Shown: piece after piece, positions 12,501 to 24,500 of the stretch
How positions within the stretch are numbered: the stretch's first letter is position 1
How the letters are laid out: each line of letters opens with the position of its first letter
Source of the DNA: Acanthopleura granulata
Taxonomy: Eukaryota; Mollusca; Polyplacophora; Chitonida; Chitonidae
Direction of reading: 5' to 3'
Length of the DNA stretch: 64,000 nt
Assembly: GCA_016165875.1 (NCBI GenBank)
Contig: JABBOT010000038.1
Coordinates: 62,001 to 126,000, forward strand
Notes under the pieces: generated by a model
What the model was told of the DNA's origin: nothing
Databases searched by the model: none
The model's input: only the letters and a program-made list of their open reading frames with translations
Program-made: the position numbers and the translations under genes

Positions 12501-15500
12501 ATGGTAATACTCCACTAGCTCCTGAAAACACATTCACTTAATGTACAATGCTGAGGGTGAGATTGATGAAAAGCTTGTAACTTTTACTTCTTGAGAAAAA
12601 TACATCATACTCATGTCATTCTGTAGTAACACTTAAATACCTAATACTTGGGTGACCATTAACTATGGAAGTATTTGATATCTGCAATGTACAGGCATGT
12701 GAATGAATGGCCAGCGCACTGGCCTGATGGTTATGCACAATAATTTTTGCAGAAACAGCAGTAGGTCGCCATCCACATTTGGATTCAATAGCCTCAAAAA
12801 TTCCCCTCCCCCCCCCCAAAAAATAAAAAGAGTTTTTGTTCCAAATTAGTCGGGGATATTATCAGTATTTCAGACAGCAGAAGAAATGCTTTTCAGGAGA
12901 TTTCTGGTGATTAAAATCACAACAGGCAGCTTGGATAAATTACATTATTAATGCAGTATTAATAATGTTTAGCTCATTTTTGTCCATAAGAGGAAGTTGT
13001 AATAAACTTCGATTCTTATTACATGTATTTTTTAATCAGTGAGATCAGTACACTCTGCTTTCTGCACTATGCCCACTTTCATCCTGTAATTTGCTGGATG
13101 ACCATGGACATACAAAGCTGGTGACGCCAAGCATGGAGATATTGTTGTATAAAGATGTAGCTCAGCAAAGTCATCATGGCATGATCGGCAAAATCAACAT
13201 TTAATCGAGAATTTTCAATATCGATATATCATTTCTTGATATCGACAAATTCTTTCATGGAGGAAGAATGTGAATATTACAAAACTGCAGCAAGTGGTTT
13301 TACAAATCCAGGTATAAGACAGCTGAAATACATGTAGACCTATTTGCTTTCTGTTGCACTTTTGCTCAGTTGGCTCTTAAATGAAAAAAAAGACATCCAC
13401 AAACACAAATTTACTTCAGGGGCCCTCTCCTCCTGACTTCTCATAAAAATTCAGGGGCAGGGGCAAGCTTCAGCCTGCACAGCCTCTCCAGCCTGGCTCT
13501 GATGTCCACTCCTCCTGAGAGGCGGGGACAAGCTTCAGCCTGCACAGCCTGGCTCTGATGTCCACTCCTCCTGAGAGGTGGGGACAAGCTTCAGCCTGCA
13601 CAGCCTCTCCAGCCTGGCTCTGACGTCCACACCTCCTGACAGGCGGGGGCAAGCTTCAGCCTGCACAGCCTCTCCAGCCTGGCTCTGATGTCCACTCCTC
13701 CTGAGAGGCAGAGGCAAGCTTCAGCCTGCACAGCCTCTCCAGCCTGGCTCTGACGTCCACTCCTCCTGAGAGGCGGGGACAAGCTTCAGCCTGCACAGCC
13801 TCTCCAGCCTGACTCTGATGTCCACTCCTCCTGAGAGGCGGGGACAAGCTTCAGCCTGCACAGCCTCTCCAGCCTGGCTCTGACGTCCACACCTCCTGAG
13901 AGGCAGAGGCAAGCTTCAGCCTGCACAACCTCTCCAGCCTGGCTCTGATGTCGACTCCTCCTGAGAGGTGGGGACAAGCTTCAGCCTGCACAGCCTCTCC
14001 AGCCTAACTCTGATGTCCACTCCTCCTGAGAGGTGGGGACAAGCTTCAGCTTGCACAGCCTCTCCAGCCTAGCTTCGATGTCCATTCCTCTTGAGAGGCA
14101 GAGGCAAGCTTCAGCCTGCACAGCCTCTCCAGCCTGGCTCTGATGTCCACACCTCCTGAGAGGTGGGGACAAGCTTTAGCCTGCACAGCCTCTCCAGCCT
14201 GGCTCTGATGTCCACTCCTCCTGAGAGGCAGAGGCAAGCTTCAGCCTGCACAGCCTCTCCAGCCTAGCTCTGATGTCCACTCCTCCTGAGAGGTGGGGAC
14301 AAGCTTCAGCCCGCACAGCCTCTCCAGCCTGGCTCTGATGTCCACTCCTCCTGAGAGGCAGAGGCAAGCTTCAGCCTGCACAGCCTCTCCAGCCTGGCTC
14401 TGATGTCCACACCTCCTGAGAGGTGGGGACAAGCTTTAGCCTGCACAGCCTCTCCAGCCTGGCTCTGATGTCCACTCCTCCTGAGAGGCAGAGGCAAGCT
14501 TCAGCCTGCACAGCCTCTCCAGCCTGGCTCTGACGTCCACACCTCCTGAGAGGCAGAGGCAAGCTTCAGCCTGCACAACCTCTCCAGCCTGGCTCTGATG
14601 TCCACTCCTCATGAGAGGTGGGGACAAGCTTCAGCCTGCACAGCCTCTCCAGCCTGGCTCTGACGTCCACACCTCCTGAGAGGCAGAGGCAAGCTTCAGC
14701 CTGCACAACCTCTCCAGCCTGGCTCTGATGTCGACTCCTCCTGAGAGGTGGGGACAAGCTTCAGCCTGCACAGCCTCTCCAGCCTAACTCTGATGTCCAC
14801 TCCTCCTGAGAGGTGGGGACAAGCTTCAGCTTGCACAGCCTCTCCAGCCTAGCTTCGATGTCCATTCCTCTTGAGAGGCAGAGGCAAGCTTCAGCCTGCA
14901 CAGCCTCTCCAGCCTGGCTCTGATGTCCACACCTCCTGAGAGGTGGGGACAAGCTTTAGCCTGCACAGCCTCTCCAGCCTGGCTCTGATGTCCACTCCTC
15001 CTGAGAGGCAGAGGCAAGCTTCAGCCTGCACAGCCTCTCCAGCCTAGCTCTGATGTTCACTCCTCCTGAGAGGTGGGGACAAGCTTCAGCCCGCACAGCC
15101 TCTCCAGCCTGGCTCTGATGTCCACTCCTCCTGAGAGGCAGAGGCAAGCTTCAGCCTGCACAGCCTCTCCAGCCTGGCTCTGACGTCCACACCTCCTGAG
15201 AGGCAGAGGCAAGCTTCAGCCTGCACAACCTCTCCAGCCTGGCTCTGATGTCCACTCCTCATGAGAGGTGGGGACAAGCTTCAGCCTGCACAGCCTCTCC
15301 AGCCTGGCTCTGACGTCCTCACCTCCTGAGAGGCAGAGGCAAGCTTCAGCCTGCACAGCCTCTCCAGCCTGGCTCTGACGTCCACACCTCCTGAGAGGCG
15401 GGGACAAGCTTCAGCCTGCACAGCCTCTCCAGCCTGGCTCTGACGTCCACACCTCCTGAGAGGCAGAGGCAAGCTTCAGCCTGCACAGCCTCTCCAGCCT

Positions 15501-18500
15501 GGCTCTGATGGCCACTCCTCCTGAGAGGTGGGGACAAGCTTCAGCCTGCACAGCCTCTCCAGCCTAACTCTGATGTCCACTCCTCCTGAGAGGTGGGGAC
15601 AAGCTTCAGCTTGCACAGCCTCTCCAGCCTAGCTTCGATGTCCATTCCTCTTGAGAGGCAGAGGCAAGCTTCAGCCTGCACAGCCTCTCCAGCCTGGCTC
15701 TGATGTCCACTCCTCCTGAGAGGCAGAGGCAAGCTTCAGCCTGCACAGCCTCTCCAGCCTAGCTCTGATGTCCACTCCTCCTGAGAGGTGGGGACAAGCT
15801 TCAGCCCGCACAGCCTCTCCAGCCTGGCTCTGATGTCCACTCCTCCTGAGAGGCAGAGGCAAGCTTCAGCCTGCACAGCCTCTCCAGCCTGGCTCTGACG
15901 TCCACACCTCCTGAGAGGTGGGGACAAGCTTTAGCCTGCACAGCCTCTCCAGCCTGGCTCTGATGTCCACTCCTCCTCAGAGGCGGGGAAAGCTTCAGAC
16001 TGCACAGCCTCTCCAGCCTGGCTCTGACGTCCACACCTCCTGAGAGGCAGAGGCAAGCTTCAGCCTGCACAGCCTCTCCAGCCTGGCTCTGATGTCCACT
16101 CCTCCTGAGAGGCGGGGAAAGCTTCAGACTGCACAGCCTCTCCAGTCTGGCTCTGACGTCCACTCCTCCTGAGAAGCAGAGGCAAGCTTCAGCTTGCACA
16201 GCCTGGCTCTGACGTCCACACCTCCTGAGAGGCAGAGACAAGCTTCAGCCTGCACAGCCTCTCCAGCCTGGCTCTGACGTCCACTCCTCCTGAGAGAAGC
16301 TTCAGACTCCACAGCCTCTCCAGCCTGTCTCTTATGTCCATGATGAAAGTAATACACTGTGATGAAATTCATACCTGGCCAAGATATTGGCTGGAGCCTT
16401 GCTAGAGGGTACATGTGAAGTTCTGATGCATTTTTTCAACATTTTAAAAATGTGTGATCTTTCCTGATAAAAATATTGGGATAACTGGGCAAATCTGGAG
16501 AAAGATAGGGAAAAATAGCGAAATACAATAAATATAAGGAAAAATTCTGTGGTATTCTGTGAACGATGATAGCAAAGTTTACCATGTAGAATGCCAACCA
16601 TATGATGAGCAAAAGCCCCATAGGTATTGCAGCAGTCTCTCGAGATCACGCCAGTTTCATGGCTCTCACGCCCACAACAACAACAACATTGTTAACCTCT
16701 GTGAAATCACGGCAGTTTGCAAGAACCCCTTCCCTGTCTCGTCCAAAACCAGCGTGATATGGAGAGACTTCTGCAATGCCGACTTGGATTATTGGAACGA
16801 AGTCAAAGCCAAGGTCACATGCCAAACTATGTGGGGCATCTTTTGGTAGCCTCAGTATGTTGACGGAGTTAATTATGTCCATCACTAGAATTTAGAGACA
16901 TGTTTCCAGCCCCTACTACAAACTTGCCGTAAATTTGCATGGTGGGATAGACAATCCATAAATTTCGTCTGACAATACATCTGCAACATCAAGTCAACGG
17001 CATAAATTTTCACGGTGAATCAATGGGATACCATAAATTTTCAGCGGCAAAACCTACAAAGGGTTACCATAGGTAACTTTGTGAGGCCCAACATGGGTTA
17101 CCATGGAAAAAATACATTCACATCCCTGGATGCAGTATGTGTTTTATGGCTTGCTTGATTTACCCTTAAACCATGGAAGTATTCGACATCTGTGATGTAG
17201 TACGTTTTCTGGTGTGCTTCACTCACCCTTAAACTGTGGAAGTATTTGACATCTGCGATGTAATACGTGTTTTCTGGCGTTCTCTCCACTTTGATGTGCT
17301 TTACGTTATCACAGTATCTACAAAACAGAACATTGCTTGATTGGTGAACGCTATTCCTGAAGATGGAATATTTTCCAAACATGGACAGTTTCTTGGATGG
17401 AGATTTCTTTATTTATTTATTGGATTGGTGTTTTGTGCTGTACTCAAGAATATTTCACTTATACGACGGCGACCAACATTATGGTGGGACGAAACCAAGC
17501 AGAGTCATGGGAAAAACCACGACCCTCTGCAGGTTGCTGGCAGACCTTCCCACGTACGGCCAGACAGCAAGCCAGCATAAGCTGAACTTGAACTCACAGC
17601 GACCGCATTGGTGGGAGGCTTCTGGGTCATTGTGCTGCACCAGCACGCTAACCAACTGAGCCACGGAGGAACCTCACTCTTGGATGGAGATGAACTCATC
17701 GAAATAAACCAAGGTCCTCTGGCCAGAAATTGACAATCCGTCCCACAAAAAAGGCACTGGTTAATCAAAATATACAAGACACAAAATTATTACACATGTA
17801 TGAGTATGAAGCCCTACCCAAGTTTTTTTCACCATATCAAAACTGTCTCGAGTGTTTTTAGTCAGGATTACATCGCATCGCCTGGGAACAGGTTCACAAA
17901 CAATTACTAGTTCATTTTTCATACTTGCATTTACACAACGTATTCCAAACACTCCCCTTACAGCATAAGGTTCAGAAGTTTCCCTTCAAAAAGAGAGACT
18001 AACTTCACAAGAAGTGTGTAAGGTCATTTCATTTGGATTCCAATTACGCTTTCGATGAATTTTTAACCATGAATACATTGTAAATAAAGAGTGATGTTCT
18101 ACAGCTAACTTTTTGGACCATGGACAGCAAGCTGAAGCATATCAGCTGCCAAACATCTTTTGACTTCTAATATAGATACCTTTGAATTCAACACAAATTT
18201 ATGGTTAGTACCATCAAAAACACGTGTAACAACTGCTTGCGCATACGCCCAGTTACGAATCAATTTGTCCTTTTACGAAGTGTTTATTAATTTCTAAGTT
18301 ATGTAACACCTCAGATATGCACTTCTGCAAAAATGTAATCAATTACAACACGCTAATAATGGAATCAAATGAAATCAAAAGAAAACCGATGAGACACCAT
18401 TCAGTAACCATGTGTTTTTGATGGCTCTATTTATTTATTTGTCTGATTGCTTTATTTATTTATTTGATTGGTGTATTAGGCTGTACTCAAGAATATTTCA

Positions 18501-21500
18501 CTTAAACGACAGCCGACAGCATTTTGATGGGAGGAAACTGGGCAGAGCCTGGCGGAAACCCACGACCACCTTCCCACATACTTGTCTGATTGGTGTTAAC
18601 AATACTCAGGAATATTTCACGTCTATGACGCTGTCCAGCATTATGATGGGAGGAAACTGGGCAGAGCCTGGGGGAAACCCACGACCACCTGCAGGTTGCT
18701 GGCAGACCTTCCCACATACTTGTCTGATTGGTGTTAACAGTACTCAGGAATATTTCACGTCTATGACGCTGTCCAGCATTATGATGGGAGGAAACTGGGC
18801 AGAGCCTGGGGGAAACCCACGACTACCTGCAGGTTGCCGGCAGACCTTCCCACATACTTGTCTGATTGGTGTTAACAGTACTCAGGAATATTTCACGTCT
18901 ATGACGCTGTCCAGCATTATGATGGGAGGAAACTGGGCAGAGCCTGGGGGAAACCCACGACCACCTGCAGGTTGCCGGCAGACCTTCCCACATACTTGTC
19001 TGATTGGTGTTAACAGTACTCAGGAATATTTCACGTCTATGACGCTGTCCAGCATTATGATGGGAGGAAACTGGGCAGAGCCTGGGGGAAACCCACCACC
19101 ACCTGCAGGTTGCCGGCAGACCTTCCCACATACTTGATTGGTGTTAACAGTACTCAGGAATATTTCACGTCTATGACGCTGTCCAGCATTATGGTGGGAG
19201 GAAACTGGGCAGAGCCTGGGGGAAACCCACGACCACCTGCAGGTTGCTGGCAGATCTTCCCACATACTTGTCTTATTGGTGTTAACAGTACAAGAATATT
19301 TTATGTCTATGACACTGTCCAGCATTACGGTGGGAGGAAGCCGAGTGGCACTACCTATGCATGTACATTGTAGTACAAATGCTGCAGTAATATTTAACCA
19401 TGTTAATGTTCAGACACAAAGCCATATTCAGAATTAGAATTAAATTTCCTTTTAAATGATATGTACTTTTATTCGAAGTTGGTCTGTTCTTGTAACCAAT
19501 TCCAGCCTAATACCTGTGCTAACTTACTTTATACTCAGTGAAAACTCTCCCTTCCTAGCCTCATTGTCACTTTCTCGAATTAGGAATGTTCCAGTGCTGT
19601 GATTGGCTAGTTTGTGCGCTGCCGTCTCTCGACTCATCTCACCGACGAACCTACCATCAAACACAGAAGACTTCACATCCAGGGAGACAACTCTGGATTT
19701 CAACAAACATCTGAAACCTTTAACTGTGAGATTAGGTAGAGACTTACAGCAAGAATCAAACACGATAGAAGCCAAATATACTGGCATGCATAACATTTAA
19801 CCATACCAAGCTAGCTTGTGTCACTTGAAGTGAACAACTGAACTTCAAAGAGTCAAATATCAAGCATATTTAAAAATTTGAAACACAAATCAAATACATT
19901 TGTTTCAGTTTTAAACTTTTGATACTGAATTCTGATACTCTGTATCAAAATGTCCATTTGAATGATTATGGTTTTACTTTGCCCTCCATTGTGAGTGACT
20001 ACTCACAGCTGAATGTTGGCTGGAACTGTGGCAGTAAATATGACCATGAAGTCTTCAATCCTGGCTGAAGCAACGCATATCTTTGAGGAATTAATGCTTG
20101 ATGACAGCTATAGATATGCTTCAAGACTTGCACGCAAATGTGGAAATACACATAGCATGAGTGAACAGAAATTCCATTCCATTTCCTAACAAGCCCAAAA
20201 GGTCATATGATTCAGTGAATTTCATGAAGGGTGTTGTCTACACCTCACATATTACAACATGACACAGTGAAGCATGTTGTTTACACCTCACATGTGACAA
20301 CATGACACAGTGAAGCATGTTGTCTACCCCTCACATATTACAACATGACACAGTGAAGCATGTTGTCTACACCTCACATGTGATGACATGACACAGTGAA
20401 GCATGTTGTCTACACCTCATATGTGACAACATGACACAGTGAAGCATGTTGTCTACACCTCACATATTACAACATGACACAGTGTCAATGAACACTAAAG
20501 TCCAGGTCTAACATTCCAGCACACTGTGAAAATGGCAACAGAACCAAACTGTCACGTACATGTAGGGAAAACGCAAGGTGCACATGATGACCACAAACGA
20601 ATCAAGACACGTTTTACTGGTGACACAAACAACAACCTTACAGAATTCCACGACGTTTCACAGAACACTGACTTAAAGTGAAATAAAAACAGCAAGTGAA
20701 TCTGCCATATTCAGGGTTGCTATGGGGTGATATTTGTTATAAACAGAGTTCCTATGGGAGTCCTCTATTCAACATAAAGTTCTCATTATGACTGACTGAC
20801 AGTTCTGTTTATCTAAGAATGGTGTATTGAGGTTGGTTTTGAAAGGTATAGTATTCCATATAAATAAAAGTCTAGGGAAAATACACTATATCTTTAATAC
20901 ACAAATAAGGACTGATTTGACAGGACTTTACTTGAAAGAAGAGTAACTTATCTTTCGTGACTGATATCAAACTGAAACTGATATCCAGATAAGAAAAATG
21001 AAATAACACAGGTATATAGATAAAAGGAACAGAAAAGAGAAGATATAAACAAGGCAGTGAGAATAGTTCAGTCACTTTAAAATGAAAGAAAACAAAAATA
21101 AAAAACAATGGCAGAGTCAGCAGAAAACTGCCGAAATTGAAAACTGCATCCAGAGTTGCATTTATTTCTTTATTTCTTAAAAAAAATAAAATGCTACTGA
21201 AATGTCCTGAGTCATTTTGGACAAAGAGGTCCCAAAAGCCCACCATACAACTCATATGTTTGAATCCTCCCAATACATTCCAAACAAATTAAAAAAAAAA
21301 AACAAAAGGCACGCACAGATTTAAACATATAGTTAGTTTTCAGCGGTCTCTCCGTTAACAGTTTCATTTTCAGTTTTCTTTCACTTTAAAAATATTGTAG
21401 GAAAAATCCACTGTGGCAGTACTCTACAGACGCCCATAGTGGGCATACAGCTATGTGATGAACCAGTCCGAGGTGTTTTGAAGACGAAGGCTATAATTGA

Positions 21501-24500
21501 GGATACATACCATGGGAATGTTCTTAGGTCATGAATGTTGGCATATGATCGTGGTCCATGGCATGCATTTGGCGGCTGGCTAACTACCACTGGTTTTGGA
21601 CTGATTTCAGAGTTTGGCGGGCTCGGCTTAAAACTCTGCCCCGTAGGATTAATATAGGAGGGCTTTCTCTGTGGATACAAAGTGGGGAGAAAAAGGGAGA
21701 TAACTAGAGATGGCAAAAACAGTGGCGTCACTGCGCGGCCACAAAATGGACCTTTCAGCTGAATTCATATAATGACCACTCGTGTAGAAAAAATGTGTTT
21801 TTGTGTTTAGCAAAACTTTTGTGCAGTCCATGGAATATAATGGTCGAAGAAATGAAGATGTTGTGTTGTCTTACTCTTTATTAATGTGTGGCTCAGGCTT
21901 TTGAAAATGTGTAACAAAGGCTCTCAGAGTTCTTCCTATAGGATTATGTGTATCCCCACTCACCCTGCACCCTGCGCTCCCATGGAAAGGGCTCTCCTGA
22001 GGGCGGGTGGGATTTGTAAGGGAGAGTGGGGTAAGTTGAGAGAAGGGTAAGTCCAGCCAAGTTTCTGTATAAAAATACTGCAATGTTTACACTTACATTC
22101 AAAAGGACAAGACTATAGCAACTGTACATGGAAGTTTTAGGTTGCAGTTAGGCCCACCTTAATCCCACTTATGTGAGCCAGGTCTGCCAGTTATGCAGGA
22201 TCAATGGTGATCCTGATTTAGTGAAGCTGCAAGCAACAGATCAATTTTCCCACTATGTGCATGTTCAAATGCATGCATGTAAGACGGCGCCAGCGCGACG
22301 CCTGATCCACTCTCTGCTGACCTTCATGTGTGACTGCCTCAAAAGCCATGTGAGCTCTGTGAACGCTATCAACGGCTTTGTTTTGTTCTGTTTAGCAACC
22401 AAGGCCCCAGTAAAGGTTTGCTTCAATACACCACCTCAAATATAGGAAACAAAAGACAAGCACTAAAAGACCCTTCGTCCCATGGATAACACCTATCATT
22501 AGCTTCAGCTGTAATACTAATTCCACTTCCCTGTTCTGTAGGTCCACACTTAACATGTAGCCTATCTTCTAAGGTTTGCCTCTTTGAGCATTTGTCCTTA
22601 GTACAATGGTACCAGACATGACATCCCGCAGGGCAAAAAAACATCTTCTACCACGGTTGAAAATTAAAGATGCATAAGTCACTTTAACTCTCCAATAAAG
22701 ATTATCTTTGCAGCCATTTTCCAACAGTGCAGCCCCGATTCTTTGTTTTCGTCATTTGACCTGTTCTGCAATCTGTACATGCTTTTTAACAACTTAGTAA
22801 TTCATATTCTGCTCAAGAACAAACATTTCCAAACCTGCCCGTTATTGCACATCTATAGGAGAGAATAAAAGATGCGTGGGAGAAATCTAAAGCAGCTGTT
22901 TTTACATCAGAATAGGTCGGCTAAAATTTGCATCACAGATGGCGCTACTATTCAGCTGTGTCTGTCCTGTCCCATGTGACTATGAGAGACTTGAGATGGC
23001 GCTACTATTCAGCTGTGTCTGTCCTGTCCCTTGTGACTATGAGAGACTTGACTCACCCCCACACTCCACTTACCTCATCCTCCTCTACAGCTATTTCCTT
23101 TATACATAAAAACAAAAATCAGAATTGAATCAATGATATCATGCTGTCATGTCATTATTTTAATCATTTGAACTTGTTTGTTAGTTGGTTTTATCAGGAT
23201 TTCCATGTTATGGTCCAAGCGCTGTTTTTGAAATAACTTTGTGTGAATGGCTAAGTGAAGAATGGTTTCCTAAGGTCTCATGGGTACAGTTCATGTATTA
23301 AAACACCACTTGGTAGCTAATTAATTGACTTCTCTGAGTTCCTTTTTTTCTCTCTGTCTCTGGAAATCTATTTTACTGTCATGGCCCTATGAAATATGGA
23401 CAATATTGTTTTATTAGTGAAAAAAAAAGAACTAAAAAAAATTCAACACACTATGAACGCAATGAATTCCTGAAAACAAAAAAGGAGGCCAAGTCAATAG
23501 CAAAAGCCAAGTGTCATATAAGAAGAAGAAACAAGCAAACCTGGTATCAACAAATCATGAATACAGCCAACAGAAAACGACAACAGCATTGCACTGTCTA
23601 CTGCACGTGATGGCAAGCACATGCAAAGGGAGGTAACTCTGCAGACCTGACCATTACATACCATTTGTGTCCAAATAGACAGCTGGTGTCAGGCATGGCT
23701 GGTCTTGACAACCTTTCCAGGTTGTTTTGGAAATTCGCTCCATCGGTTTGTTCATAAGAAAATCGCTGACTCTTGAAACGATTACAGATTAATTTACATA
23801 TTAATTTCTTTTTTTTTTTTTACTGTCATCAAGACCATGAGGATCATAATTTGACAGTTGTCACCTGTTCAGCAATTTACATGTGCACACTTAATAGAAA
23901 GCTTCCAGAAAATGTCATTACATTGCCTGTTTTACTAAAGATTAAAACTCCATGTCCTATCCTTACAACCCAACAAAGTGCTGGATTCCTCTCTGGCCGT
24001 ACATGGGAAGGTCTGCCAGCAACCTGGGGATGGTCGTGGGTTTCCAGTAGGCTGTCCTCAGTTCCTCCCATATACCATAATGCTGGCTGCTGACGTATTA
24101 GTGAAATATTCTTGGGTGCAGTGAAAACAACGATCAAATAAATAAACAAGCACAATCCAAATCTGACACATCACCCCAAAAGCTTCAGTTTTGACAAGGT
24201 TTGACAAATCTAAGTTTTAGGCCTTGCTGTTTTCAAAATCTTTCAGCCCTGATAACAAAAAAAAAATAAACAGTTAATCTGCCCGGTGCAGTTGATATGT
24301 CAGCTTAGCCACCTGGAGAGAGCTGGATTTGAACTCGCACCTTCAGTGATCAGCACAATTAAACCCGCAGGAGCGACACCTGGACACAGAGCACTTTAGG
24401 CAACACATACTACACACATTTTATTGCCCTGGCAGGCATTACAGACTGCCGTTGGACTTTTCAAAGATACCTTGGACAAGTAGGCCCAGAAGCTACCTTC

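Larger units (their letters stand above)
19651..23979. other. Introns around vav exon U
   Basis: Apart from exon U, the 43-bp array and a 57-bp duplication I see only AT-rich unique sequence. A short plus-strand frame at 23389-23610 rich in Lys and Arg could be a retrotransposon remnant but has no firm motif. Confidence 0.5.

Noticed and set aside
13446..16340. CRISPR-like regular repeats
   Set aside because: No constant repeat with unique spacers: the whole 65-bp unit is repeated, and the genome is eukaryotic.
18412..19137. 241-residue frame of repeated [16 protein letters not shown]
   Set aside because: SINE-derived 138-bp array (138 = 3 x 46), open by arithmetic.
19651..19796. Upstream extension of the SH2 exon V frame
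   Set aside because: The frame is open, but the TTTCAG upstream would leave no match to the split Trp codon of exon U; the GATGGTAG acceptor fits phase and family alignment.
23389..23610. Lys/Arg-rich 73-residue frame as a gene or LINE piece
   Set aside because: Slight resemblance to retrotransposon linker sequence but no RT, endonuclease or tail motif nearby.
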